The position numbers were made by a program, and so were the translations under genes. Below, piece by piece: positions 6,728 through 14,852 of a DNA stretch of 19,440 nt; position 1 is the first letter of the stretch, and every line of letters starts with the position of its first letter. Source of the stretch: Ga0077527 sp038316355 (GTDB taxonomy: Bacteria; Pseudomonadota; Gammaproteobacteria; Burkholderiales; SG8-41); NCBI GenBank assembly GCA_038316355.1, contig JBBQAO010000070.1, positions 1 through 19,440 on the forward strand, written 5' to 3'. The notes beneath the pieces are model-generated. The model did no database searches. It worked only from the letters and a program-made list of their open reading frames with translations, and was not told the origin of the DNA.

Positions 6728-7492
6728 ATGCCCAGTCCCCATCATCCCGCACAGAATCACCTGCTGGCCGCATTACCGGCGGCCGATTACGAATACCTGC
6801 TGCCCCAGCTGGAACTGATTCCGTTGCCGCTCGGTTGGGCGGTCTATGAATCGGGAGGCGACCAGGGTTACGTCTACTTCCCGACCACCAGCATTGTTTC
6901 ACTGCTCTACGTCATGGAAGACGGCTCATCCGCTGAAATCGCCATCGTCGGCAACGACGGCCTGGTCGGCATCGCGTTGTTCATGGGCGGCGAAACCACA
7001 CCCAGCCGCGCCGTGGTGCAAAGCGCGGGGTATGGCTACCGGATCAGAGCGGCGCCCCTGAAAAAAGAATTTGAACACGGCGGCGACCTGCAACACCTGC
7101 TGCTGCGCTACACCCAGGCCCTGATCACGCAAATGGCACAAACCGCCGTCTGCAACCGGCACCACTCGGTGGAGCAGCAACTCTGCCGCTGGCTGCTGCT
7201 GAGCCTGGACCGGCTCCCCTCGAACGAATTAAAAATGACCCAGGAACTGATCGCCAACATGCTGGGTGTGCGCCGCGAAGGCGTCACCGAAGCCGCGGGA
7301 AAGCTGCAGAAGGAGAAGCTGATCAATTACACCCGCGGCCGCATCACTGTGCTGGACCGGCCGGGACTGGAGGCTCGGGTCTGCGAGTGTTACGCCGTCG
7401 TCAAAAAAGAAATGGATCGCCTGCTGCCTCAGGCGCAATCGACAAGCGCCAACTCTGAAACCGCCCAAAAAAATAAAGATCGTCACCCCTGA
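6728..7492 (+). CDS. Crp/Fnr-family transcriptional regulator
   Basis: This encodes 254 residues. Residues ~8-130 form a cyclic-nucleotide-binding-type sensor barrel (VYFPTTSIVSLLYVMEDG, AEIAIVGNDGLVGIALFMGG). Residues ~150-220 carry the Crp-type winged helix (MTQELIANMLGVRREGVTEA and LQKEKLINYTRGRITVLDR). The barrel lacks the N-terminal Cys cluster of Fnr and the phosphate cassette RES of Crp, so cAMP or an iron-sulfur cluster is unlikely; the ligand is unknown. The group with 'VYFP..SIVSLL...DG' is common in beta- and alphaproteobacteria, often near stress or exopolysaccharide genes. The C-terminal ~20 residues are a hydrophilic tail. A gggagaaag stretch upstream supports the start. Its neighbour across the repeat-bearing promoter region is the BON lipoprotein, a possible target. 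Confidence 0.92.
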   Translation: MPSPHHPAQNHLLAALPAADYEYLLPQLELIPLPLGWAVYESGGDQGYVYFPTTSIVSLLYVMEDGSSAEIAIVGNDGLVGIALFMGGETTPSRAVVQSAGYGYRIRAAPLKKEFEHGGDLQHLLLRYTQALITQMAQTAVCNRHHSVEQQLCRWLLLSLDRLPSNELKMTQELIANMLGVRREGVTEAAGKLQKEKLINYTRGRITVLDRPGLEARVCECYAVVKKEMDRLLPQAQSTSANSETAQKNKDRHP

Positions 7493-7573
7493 GCAGACGG
7501 CAGCAGCGGTATCCATGCTTCGGCCACCGTGGGTCCGTAACCCCGGAATAAAAATAAGTTATTGTTTTTAAAG

Positions 7574-7604
7574 TATTTTTTGTGAGCCCGCAGCACAAAA
7601 AATA
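7574..7604. promoter_or_regulatory. AT-rich perfect dyad between the Crp-like and winged-helix genes
   Basis: This is an 11-base perfect inverted repeat, tattttttgtg (7574-7584) with cacaaaaaata (7594-7604), around a 9-base loop. A second looser AT dyad precedes it at ~7547-7568. The stem is too AT-rich for a standard terminator and no T-run follows. It may be an operator for a regulator or a weak transcript end for the Crp-like gene 82 bases upstream. Confidence 0.5.
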
Positions 7605-7716
7605 AGCAGGCCCAGAGCCAAACGCGGCACTTTCCTGTATCATCCGTCTCCCCCCGACGCGCCAGCTGTTCCCCGGCCGGCGCTGACCCGACTGACTGCA
7701 AAGAAAGGCTTCTGCA

Positions 7717-7989
7717 ATGCAAGCAATTCTGGATTATTTGGCAAACAGCGGCGAACAACTGGATTCGCAAATCGCCGCAGCAACCGGTCTTTCAGTGGCG
7801 ACCGTGCGTGCGCGCGCCACCGACCTGCACGCCAAGGGCGCCATCATGGTGTGCCGCTCGATCCGTTACAAAGACGGCAAGGAAGTCGAAGCCATGCTGT
7901 GCCGCATCTCCGGCTACATCCCGCCCGCAGCTCCCGGCCGCAAGTCCAAAGCGCAGATGCCGCCGAAAAGCACTGCCGTGGTGGATTGA
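7717..7989 (+). CDS. small winged-helix DNA-binding protein
   Basis: This encodes 90 residues. Residues ~1-50 form a MarR/ArsR-like helix-turn-helix with a wing (MQAILDYLANSGEQLDSQIA, ATGLSVATVRARATDLHAKG, then AIMVCRSIRYKDGKEVEAML). The C-terminus is basic and Pro/Lys-rich (APGRKSKAQMPPKS), likely a flexible DNA-contacting tail. Similar short proteins with this fold occur widely in betaproteobacteria without assigned targets. An agaaagg site precedes the ATG. It is monocistronic, with a strong terminator right after. The AT-rich dyad at 7574-7604 in its upstream region could be autoregulatory, but that is inference. Confidence 0.8.
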   Translation: MQAILDYLANSGEQLDSQIAAATGLSVATVRARATDLHAKGAIMVCRSIRYKDGKEVEAMLCRISGYIPPAAPGRKSKAQMPPKSTAVVD

Positions 7990-8014
7990 GCACTGCGCTG
8001 TTTGCACCCTCACC

Positions 8015-8046
8015 AAAAAAGCCCGCTTATGACAGTGGGCTTTTTT
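8015..8046 (+). terminator. rho-independent terminator after the winged-helix gene
   Basis: The stem aaaaaagccc (8015-8024) pairs with gggctttttt (8037-8046), extended inward by two more pairs, and ends in a T6 run plus gttg. It lies 26 bases past the stop at 7989. The A-run on the left side could make it work in both directions. Confidence 0.92.
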
Positions 8047-8173
8047 GTTGCCTATATAAACCACTCAACGCAAGTCACGCCGCAGCGTCATCAACCAGAA
8101 TTTAATTTCCTGTTTTCATTTGTCATTCTTCATGGCGTGAACGATCTCCATCCCGCTGGTCAATAATACGAAC

Positions 8174-10006
8174 ATGACCAACCAGCAAATCCTGATCCTC
8201 ATCATCCTCTTCGCTACTGCCGGCATGTTTTTATGGAACCGCTGGCGTCACGACATGGTCGCGGTGTGCGCCATGATTGCCTGCGTCATTACCGGCCTGG
8301 TACCCGCCGCCGATGCCTTTGCCGGTTTCGGCCACCCGGCGGTCATCACCGTTGCCTGCGTGCTGATCCTCAGCAGTGGCTTGAAAAACTCCGGTGTCGT
8401 CGATGTCATTACCCGCTACGTGGTACCTGCGGCGTCAGGCCCGACCCTCACCATACTGGCACTGACCGCACTGGCCGCCGTGCTCTCTGCATTCATGAAC
8501 AACGTCGGTGCTCTCGCGCTGCTGATGCCGGTTGCCATCCAGATTTCGGCCAAGCAGAACCTGCCGCCGGGCAAAGTACTGATGCCGCTCGCATTCGGCT
8601 CCATCCTCGGCGGCATGACCACCCTGATCGGCACCCCGCCCAACCTGATTGTTTCGGCTTTTCGCCGCGATAGCGGTGCGGGCCCCTTTGCCATGTTTGA
8701 TTTTTCGCCGGTCGGTCTTTCTGTTGCTGTGACCGGCGTGCTGCTGATCGGTCTTGTCGGCTGGCGGCTGGTGCCGGCCCGCAGGCAATCCGGTGCCGAA
8801 GGTTTCGACAGCGGGGCCTACATTACCGAAGCGCATGTCCCGGAAGACAGCGCCGCTGTCAAAAAAACCCTGCGTCAAATCGAATCATCACTCGAAAAAT
8901 CGGATGCCCAGGTCATCGGAGTAGTACGCAACGATGTGCGCGTCACTGCGCCCAGCCGTGGCTGGGTGGTGCGCTCTGGCGACATCCTGATCCTGGAAGC
9001 CGACGCTGAAAACCTGGCCGGGGCATTGTCGACTCTCGGACTCAAACTTGCGGAAGCCATCCCCCCGAACGAAAACGAAAAGTCCGGCGAGGAGTCAACC
9101 CAGTCGCTGGCAAAGGAAAAAAACAAGCCCGATGCGGAAACTTTGTCCTCCGAAGACATTATTCTGATGGAGCTGGCCATATTGCCGGAATCGATGCTGG
9201 TCGACCGCTCGGCCAGCGACATTCTCCTGCGCACCCTCTACGGCATCAACCTGCTTGCAGTGTCGCGCCAGGGACAGCGTTCGATGGCACGGCTGCGCTC
9301 GCTGCGTTTTGCCGCAGGCGACCTGCTGCTGTTGCAGGGTTCGGGGGATGCCATCAGCGGATTTGCCTCCGCTTCCGGCTGCGTTCCCCTTGCCGGACGC
9401 GAACTGCGCATCCCTGACCGGCGCAAAGCGCTTACCGCCAGCGGCATCATGGCAGCAGCGGTGTGCGGTGCAGCGTTCGGCCTGCCTGCGGCCATTACTT
9501 TTGCCGCCGGTGCCCTGGCATCGATGGCCATGCGCACCGTACCGCCGCGCGCAGCCTATGATTCAGTCGATTGGTCTGTCATCGTGCTGCTGGGCGCCCT
9601 GATCCCGGTGGCCGGTGCAATGGGCAGTACCGGTGCCGCCGATGTGATTGCGCGGGTGCTGCTGGAAAATGTTGCTGGTGGCAATGCGATATTTGGCCTG
9701 GCGCTGGTTCTCATCGTCACCATGACCTTGTCTGACCTGATGAACAATGCCGCCACCGCAGCCGTGATGTGCCCCATTGCCATCAGCACCGCCGGACAGC
9801 TGGGCGCCAGCGCCGACCCGTTCCTGATGGCGGTGGCCATCGGCGCATCCTGCGCCTTCCTGACACCGATCGGACACCAGAACAACACCCTGATCCTCGG
9901 CCCCGGCGGATTCCGTTTCGGCGATTACTGGAAGCTGGGCTTGCCGCTGGAAATCATCGTGATTGTTATCAGCATACCGGTGCTGCTGATAGCATGGCCG
10001 TTATAG
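8174..10006 (+). CDS. SLC13/DASS-type anion permease with RCK-C (TrkA-C) domains
   Basis: This encodes 610 residues. Residues 1-~200 and ~415-610 are membrane halves with the paired motifs of the divalent-anion:sodium symporter fold: SAFMNNVGALALLMPVAI and GMTTLIGTPPNLIVS in the first, SDLMNNAATAAVMCPIAIS and TPIGHQNNTLILGPGGFRFG in the second. The cytosolic insert (~205-405) holds two RCK-C/TrkA-C-like modules (SDAQVIGVVRNDVRV..., then MLVDRSASDILLRTLYGINL). Such proteins move sulfate, dicarboxylates, or other anions; the substrate is not decidable. Residues ~295-320 are a charged Lys/Glu linker. No clear Shine-Dalgarno precedes the ATG; the coordinates keep the first ATG because the first membrane helix begins directly after it. 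It stands alone in its transcription direction, with GST next. Confidence 0.92.
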   Translation: MTNQQILILIILFATAGMFLWNRWRHDMVAVCAMIACVITGLVPAADAFAGFGHPAVITVACVLILSSGLKNSGVVDVITRYVVPAASGPTLTILALTALAAVLSAFMNNVGALALLMPVAIQISAKQNLPPGKVLMPLAFGSILGGMTTLIGTPPNLIVSAFRRDSGAGPFAMFDFSPVGLSVAVTGVLLIGLVGWRLVPARRQSGAEGFDSGAYITEAHVPEDSAAVKKTLRQIESSLEKSDAQVIGVVRNDVRVTAPSRGWVVRSGDILILEADAENLAGALSTLGLKLAEAIPPNENEKSGEESTQSLAKEKNKPDAETLSSEDIILMELAILPESMLVDRSASDILLRTLYGINLLAVSRQGQRSMARLRSLRFAAGDLLLLQGSGDAISGFASASGCVPLAGRELRIPDRRKALTASGIMAAAVCGAAFGLPAAITFAAGALASMAMRTVPPRAAYDSVDWSVIVLLGALIPVAGAMGSTGAADVIARVLLENVAGGNAIFGLALVLIVTMTLSDLMNNAATAAVMCPIAISTAGQLGASADPFLMAVAIGASCAFLTPIGHQNNTLILGPGGFRFGDYWKLGLPLEIIVIVISIPVLLIAWPL

Positions 10007-10070
10007 AATCCCAGCGCCACCACTTCCCGCTCGACTGATATCCCAATTTATAAGACCTCAGGAGAATCAC

Positions 10071-10679
10071 ATGCTACGCATCTACGGCTCCGCAAACTCC
10101 CGCGCCCTCCGCGTCATCTGGATGGCCGGCGAACTCGACCTTGAATATAACCACGAAGACTGGCTGCCCCGCGCTCCCGAGACACAGACCCCTGCCTACC
10201 GCGCGCTCAATGCCAACGGTCGCGTGCCGACCATTGATGACGACGGCTTCATCCTGTCGGAATCGATGGCGATCAACATCTACCTCGCGCAAAAACACAA
10301 CAGCCCGCTGTGGCCCGCCGATGCCAAACAGCAGGCGCTGGTGATGCAGTGGAGCCTGTGGGAAACCGACCGCCTCGACCGCCAGATCGTTGACTACGTG
10401 CGTCACACCGTGGCGCTGCCCGCTGCCGAACGCAAAGCCGACATCGCCGCTGCGAACTGGAAACAGGTCGCGCCCGCGTTCGACGTGCTGGAAACTTCAC
10501 TCACCGAATCCACTTGGCTGATCGGTGAAGCGTTTACGATCGCCGACGTCAATGTCGCCGGTGCGCTCTTCCGGGCGTTGTCGATTGATCTCGGCCAATG
10601 GCCGCGACTCGACAACTGGCTGAAACGCTGCTGGGAACGCCCGGCGGCAAAAGCGGCACGCGCGATGCGGGAGAAATAA
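10071..10679 (+). CDS. glutathione S-transferase
   Basis: This encodes 202 residues. The N-terminal thioredoxin fold (1-~78) has SANSRALRV at the active-site loop, the cis-Pro in RVPTI (Pro53) and the glutathione gamma-glutamyl site S63-E64-S65 (LSESMAINIYLA). The all-helical C-terminal domain has the N-capping/hydrophobic-staple Asp in FTIADVNVAGAL. The N-terminal Ser (Ser7 or Ser10) fits a Ser-type (theta/zeta-like or bacterial) enzyme rather than the Cys of beta class. It conjugates or isomerises unknown electrophiles in the cytosol. An excellent caggag site lies 8 bases before the ATG. It follows the permease by 64 bases without an evident terminator and may be co-transcribed with it. Confidence 0.93.
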   Translation: MLRIYGSANSRALRVIWMAGELDLEYNHEDWLPRAPETQTPAYRALNANGRVPTIDDDGFILSESMAINIYLAQKHNSPLWPADAKQQALVMQWSLWETDRLDRQIVDYVRHTVALPAAERKADIAAANWKQVAPAFDVLETSLTESTWLIGEAFTIADVNVAGALFRALSIDLGQWPRLDNWLKRCWERPAAKAARAMREK

Positions 10680-10933
10680 GCGCTCCGCATAAAATTTCAA
10701 GTCATTGTTTTATTTATATTTTTATGGTGCTGCGGTCACCGGCGCGCGACCGCATCCAGTCACGGCCGCAGCCTCGGCATCAGTGTTTGCCGGAAGCGCA
10801 ATCCGGGTTCCACATTCCGTTTGCGCATGTCCGCCTGCCGCCGGAGTAGGCGTAAGCTGCTACAGCCCGTCGCACCGGCAATAACAATAATCCGCCGTGC
10901 GACCCGCCATTCAATCCAACTGCCGGGGGAGCC

Positions 10934-12010
10934 ATGCTGTCACTGCACCGTCTTGCCAAGTCGTTTTTCGCCTTTTTTGCATTCATCCTCTGCGCCGCAC
11001 TGCCGGCCGTTGCCGCGAACTATCCCGCACCCAAGGAAGGCAGCTGGGTGGCTCGTGATTTCAAATTCCACAACGGCGAGGTAATGCCGGAAGTCACGCT
11101 GCATTACCGCACCATCGGCGAACCGACGGGCGAACCGGTGCTGATCCTGCACGGCACTGCCGGTTCAGGCGCGAACATGCTGACGCGGAATTTTGCCGAA
11201 GAACTGTTCGGCCCCGGCCAGCCGCTGGACGCCAGCAAATATTTCATCATCCTGCCCGACTCGCTGGGCACCGGTAAATCAACGCGGCCCTCGAGCAGCG
11301 GCCTGCGCATGAAATTCCCCAAATACAATTACGACGACATGGTGCAGGCGCAGTACCGGCTGGTCACCGAGGGCCTCAACGTCAAACGCCTGCGCCTGGT
11401 GATCGGCAATTCGATGGGCGGCATGCAGGTCTGGGTGTGGGCCACCAAATACCCGGACATGATGGACGTCGCCGTGCCCATGGCCTGCCAGCCGGGCGCG
11501 ATGTCGGGCCGCAACTGGATGATGCGCCGCCTGCTCGCGGATTCGATCCGCAACGATCCGGAATGGAACAACGGCAACTACACCACCCAGCCGCGCAACA
11601 TGACCCGGCTGCTGACGTATTTTTCGATCGCCACCTCCAACGGCAACATCGCCCTCTACAACGCGACGCCGACTTCGGCGCAGGGTGACGCACTGCTCGA
11701 GAAACGGCTGGCAGCACCCTTCCGCGGCGACGCCAACGATGTGCTGTACCAGTGGGAATCCTCGGCGGACTACGATCCGTCGCCGGGGCTGGAGCGCATC
11801 CGCGCCACGGTGCTGGCGATCAACTCGGCCGACGACGAACGCAACCCGGCTTCGCTGGGCATGATGGAGGCAGCGATGAAACGCATTAAAAACGGCCGCC
11901 TGCTGCTGATCCCGGAAAGCGCCGAAACACGCGGCCACAGCACCACCGGCATGGCGAAATTCTACAAAAAGGAACTCGCGGAACTGCTGGAGAAGGCGCC
12001 GCGACGCTGA
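10934..12010 (+). CDS. exported alpha/beta hydrolase, homoserine O-acetyltransferase (MetX)-like
   Basis: This encodes 358 residues. The N-terminus is a signal peptide (hydrophobic core FFAFFAFILCAALPAVA, cleavage likely before ANYP). The rest follows the MetX-like alpha/beta hydrolase fold: VLILHGTAGSGANM (oxyanion region), the nucleophile elbow GNSMGG with Ser160, the acid region INSADDERNP near 295, and His335 in RGHSTTG. Cytosolic MetX enzymes lack a signal peptide, so a role in methionine synthesis is unlikely; this exported subgroup is annotated only as hydrolase. The substrate may be an ester met in the periplasm. No strong ribosome site precedes it (ggggga, 10925-10930). The 254 bases before it hold no gene I can support. 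Confidence 0.92.
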   Translation: MLSLHRLAKSFFAFFAFILCAALPAVAANYPAPKEGSWVARDFKFHNGEVMPEVTLHYRTIGEPTGEPVLILHGTAGSGANMLTRNFAEELFGPGQPLDASKYFIILPDSLGTGKSTRPSSSGLRMKFPKYNYDDMVQAQYRLVTEGLNVKRLRLVIGNSMGGMQVWVWATKYPDMMDVAVPMACQPGAMSGRNWMMRRLLADSIRNDPEWNNGNYTTQPRNMTRLLTYFSIATSNGNIALYNATPTSAQGDALLEKRLAAPFRGDANDVLYQWESSADYDPSPGLERIRATVLAINSADDERNPASLGMMEAAMKRIKNGRLLLIPESAETRGHSTTGMAKFYKKELAELLEKAPRR

Positions 12011-12018
12011 CCGCACCG

Positions 12019-12046
12019 CCGGATGCGGCCCTCACGGCCGCACCGG
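12019..12046. terminator. GC-rich hairpin after the MetX-like hydrolase gene
   Basis: The inverted repeat tgcggcc (12024-12030) with ggccgca (12036-12042) is flanked by ccgg on both sides and has a 5-base loop. No T-run follows, so it is at best a weak or factor-assisted terminator. It lies 9 bases past the stop codon. Confidence 0.4.
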
Positions 12047-12134
12047 TTGGCGAAGCCGGCGTTTGCACCTACAATCAACCGCATCGGCAGTCCGCACCAA
12101 CAATAATCTGACAATAGCCGTCGAGGAGAAAATC

Positions 12135-13112
12135 ATGCTGGCACGTCCGAAGTGGATGGTTGTTTTATCTGTTGTTGTATTGCTGGTCGCGCCGTTCGCG
12201 GCAAAGGCTGCCGAGAATTATCCGATCCGCCCGGTGCGCATCATCGTGCCCTATCCCCCGGGCGGTACCACCGATCCGACGGCGCGCGCATTCAGCACCT
12301 GGTTCTCCGAAAAATTCGGCACGACCATGGTCATCGACAATCGTCCCGGCGCCGGATCCACGCTCGGCCACGGCATTGCGGCCAAAGCCACGCCCGACGG
12401 CTACACACTGGTGCTCGGCACTTCCGGCGGGCTGGTGGTCAGCGCGGCCTTCGGCACCAAACTGTCGTACGACCCGGTGAAGGATTTCACGCCCATCGGC
12501 GTCGGCGTTTATGTGCCGTTCCTGATCGTGGTGCACCCGTCGGTGCCGGCGAAAAACGTGAAAGAGCTGGTGGAACTCGCCAAGGCGCAGCCAGGCAAGA
12601 TCAATTTCGCATCGCCCGGCACCGGCACCCCCAACCACCTCGGCATTGAGTTGCTGACGTCACTGACCGGCGCAAAATTCACCCATGTGCCGTACAAGGG
12701 CGGCGGCGCGGCCACGGTGGACCTGATTGCCGGCCGGGTGCAGGCGATTTTCGGCGGCGCCGCACCGTGGCAACCGCACATGGCCAGCGGCAAGGTGCGC
12801 GCGATTGCAATCGGCCATCCGACGCGTCTTGCCACGCTGCCCGATGTGGCGGCGATTGCCGAAACCTATCCCGGCTTCAACAACACCACCTGGTACGGCT
12901 TCCTCGGCCCTGCCGGCACACCGGCGCATGTGGTGAAAAAGGTCAATGCCGAGATGAAAAACGCCGTTGCAGATGCCGCCTTCGTCAAACACCTCGAAGC
13001 CATCGGCATGGTGCCGACATCAACCACGCCGCAGGAAATGGGCAACATGATCCGCACCGAACTCGCGCGCTGGAAAAAAGTGGTGGCCGAGGCCGGCATC
13101 AAGCCGGAGTGA
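12135..13112 (+). CDS. tripartite tricarboxylate transporter (Bug/TctC-type) periplasmic binding protein
   Basis: This encodes 325 residues. A signal peptide (MVVLSVVVLLVAPFAAKA) is followed by the family hallmarks: YPIRPVRIIVPYPPGGTTD, then IDNRPGAGSTLGHGIAAKA, PDGYTLVLGTSGG, and THVPYKGGGAATVDLIAGRV. These periplasmic proteins bind carboxylates or aromatic and amide ligands for TctAB-type permeases, or act as orphan sensors. Betaproteobacteria carry many orphan copies, and no tctA or tctB is seen here. The ORF is open from 12063, but the ATG at 12135 is preceded by gaggagaa with good spacing and starts the signal peptide, so it is preferred. Its ligand may relate to the hydrolase upstream, but that is only proximity. 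Confidence 0.95.
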   Translation: MLARPKWMVVLSVVVLLVAPFAAKAAENYPIRPVRIIVPYPPGGTTDPTARAFSTWFSEKFGTTMVIDNRPGAGSTLGHGIAAKATPDGYTLVLGTSGGLVVSAAFGTKLSYDPVKDFTPIGVGVYVPFLIVVHPSVPAKNVKELVELAKAQPGKINFASPGTGTPNHLGIELLTSLTGAKFTHVPYKGGGAATVDLIAGRVQAIFGGAAPWQPHMASGKVRAIAIGHPTRLATLPDVAAIAETYPGFNNTTWYGFLGPAGTPAHVVKKVNAEMKNAVADAAFVKHLEAIGMVPTSTTPQEMGNMIRTELARWKKVVAEAGIKPE

Positions 13113-13179
13113 GCGGACGGCGCCCGGCCGCGCTCTGACACCGGCGCAGCCCCCCTCCCCGCATTCAGCAACAGATCGG

Positions 13180-13193
13180 CGGTTGATCAACCG
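13180..13193. promoter_or_regulatory. perfect 14-base palindrome, possible operator
   Basis: The sequence cggttgatcaaccg is perfectly self-complementary. It lies in the 237-base gap between the Bug gene and the small ORF at 13350. It contains TTGATCAA, the outer half-sites of an FNR box without the 4-base spacer, so it is not a normal Crp/Fnr site. Function is unknown. Confidence 0.35.
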
Positions 13194-13349
13194 GTGCTGG
13201 TGTTTGCCGAAATCGTTGTTGTCCTGGTCGCCGCAGAACAGTTCTGCACCAGGACCCAGCGCGCCTGCGGCAACAGGCTCGAATGTGTGTCCGGAAGTTC
13301 CCCTTTTCGAGTCGGGTGATACGGGCTGAAAAAAACGTACACTGGAATA

Positions 13350-13637
13350 GTGACGAAGGGCGATGACGCCGCGATCAATCTGACCAAGGCGTTCCAGAGC
13401 GAGCGACAGTTCGGCGCCATGCGCGAAGTTGCAGCCTCGGACGATCAGGCCACCAAGGGCATTTTCGCCGCCATCGGCAAATCCATGGCTATGGCCAATG
13501 CCGGCGGCGCAGCGCAGAACATATCGGAGAATGTCGCCGAAACCAGCAATGCCCAGTACAGCGCCGCTGCCGGCGATGCACTGCAGAACGCCACCGGCAC
13601 CTTCGCCAAGTGGTTCCAGAAATATCCGGCCCGGTAA
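13350..13637 (+). CDS. small Ala-rich hypothetical protein, possibly the C-terminal remnant of a larger gene
   Basis: This encodes 95 residues from a GTG start. I do not recognise the family. The codons are strongly GC-biased at the third position over the whole length, as in neighbouring real genes, so it is probably coding. The protein is helical, Ala/Gly/Asn-rich (SMAMANAGGAAQNISENVAE) and ends WFQKYPAR, with no membrane span or signal peptide. There is no Shine-Dalgarno before the GTG, and the frame is open only back to 13320, so an upstream portion may have been lost. It faces the minus-strand COG3904-like gene, whose stop is 20 bases away. Confidence 0.5.
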   Translation: MTKGDDAAINLTKAFQSERQFGAMREVAASDDQATKGIFAAIGKSMAMANAGGAAQNISENVAETSNAQYSAAAGDALQNATGTFAKWFQKYPAR

Positions 13638-13656
13638 CACGCACGCTACGACAGGT

Positions 13657-14655
13657 CTAGGACGATTCGGGGGGGCTGCGAGTTGCGCCCTGGGAAGAGT
13701 CCGGTTCTTGAATATCTTGCGTATTGTCTGTGCCGTGCCCCATTGCCTGTGTCGATGCGGGTTCAGCCTGTTGCGTTGGACCGTCCACCGCGCCTCCGCC
13801 CGCCGCCACTGCCTGCGCGCTGCTTTCACAAGGGCCCAGCCCGGCAGCAAGGAAAGCGCATACCGGTGTTTTCGCCTTGCGCTCCAGGTATTCGGACATG
13901 GAGATGTCGAGGCGCCTTGCCGAGGCCGCATCTGCGAGGTCTTCGGACGAGGGACTGATACCTTCGAGATAGAACTTTTTCAGATCTGCCGGGGCCAGTA
14001 TTTGCATGGATTCCGGAGGCACCAGCATCACCGCCTCATACAGGGAATAGGGGAAATCCATTTCCTCAATGTAGTCCTTCAATATCTTCTGCATCAGGCG
14101 AAACCGGGCCTGGCGATCGGGAGCATCCTGCGTGGAAGGGGAATAGGGACGATGAATACCGAGCCGCCCGGCGACGCTGCGCCGTTCTCCGCCCATGAAA
14201 ACGAAGACACAGGCACTCAGGCATTTGTCGTTCCTGCCGATGAGAGTGAAAACACCCAGCTTGCGCAGCAGTCGCCCCAGTGCCATCCCGGCATCGATAT
14301 CCCCCCCATTGCTGGCAAGCCACACCGCGTTGCCTGCCAACTTCTGCTTGCCGCTCTTGAGCAGGCTGGCCATTACGCCCGCGCTGACCACATCTTCATG
14401 CGTGATCGGACCGGAGAAAAATGCGTAAACTTCCTCTGCTGGTGCGGCTCCACCATCTGCCGGGATCTGCGCGTAGGCGGTATCTGACGGATTGCTGTAT
14501 TTCCTGACGGGCAACCAGTGCTGCTGGCCGTTAATCTGCTCTGTGCCGCGGAACAACAATTCGGCGCGCAGGTCGGGGCAGTGCAGGGTGAGCGCCAACA
14601 GCAGGACGGCTGCAACTGCAGCCCGGCACCCACAGATCAGATGTACGTTACACAA
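13657..14655 (-). CDS. exported ClpP/crotonase-fold protein (COG3904-like, predicted serine hydrolase)
   Basis: This encodes 332 residues from a TTG start. An upstream in-frame ATG at 14682 is cut off by TAA directly before the TTG, so TTG is the earliest possible start; no ribosome site is strong. The signal peptide is AAVAAVLLLALTLHCPDLRA. The core shows LASNGGDIDAGMALGRLL, then GRNDKCLSACVFVFMGG with Ser147 at the place of a ClpP/SppA nucleophile, then RLGIHRPY with His168. This is the pattern of periplasmic COG3904 proteins, which are thought to be SppA/ClpP-related and have no proven substrate. The last ~55 residues are a low-complexity Gln/Ser/Pro tail (TQAMGHGTDNTQDIQEPDSS), likely disordered. 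It is divergent from the sigma factor gene, 197 bases apart. Confidence 0.82.
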   Translation of the reverse strand: MCNVHLICGCRAAVAAVLLLALTLHCPDLRAELLFRGTEQINGQQHWLPVRKYSNPSDTAYAQIPADGGAAPAEEVYAFFSGPITHEDVVSAGVMASLLKSGKQKLAGNAVWLASNGGDIDAGMALGRLLRKLGVFTLIGRNDKCLSACVFVFMGGERRSVAGRLGIHRPYSPSTQDAPDRQARFRLMQKILKDYIEEMDFPYSLYEAVMLVPPESMQILAPADLKKFYLEGISPSSEDLADAASARRLDISMSEYLERKAKTPVCAFLAAGLGPCESSAQAVAAGGGAVDGPTQQAEPASTQAMGHGTDNTQDIQEPDSSQGATRSPPESS

Positions 14656-14852
14656 TTACCCGAAATTCCGTTTGCAGGTCATGGCGCGATCCCTTTGGCT
14701 TCCCCGCCTTGAACAGGGCATGTGCAATTCACCAGCATCCTGCGCGAAATGGGCGATTACCGCAACTGTGGCAATAGTTCTGTACGCCAACGTACGCAGA
14801 CAGCGATAATATATTCCCGGATTTCCCAGGCGGATGCGCAGGGCGACAACAA

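Noticed and set aside
13020..13931. 303-codon open frame on the minus strand
   Set aside because: It overlaps the end of the Bug gene, the small ORF and the COG3904-like gene; it has no recognisable domain. Its middle part (13190-13290) has mildly coding-like codons but cannot be assigned.
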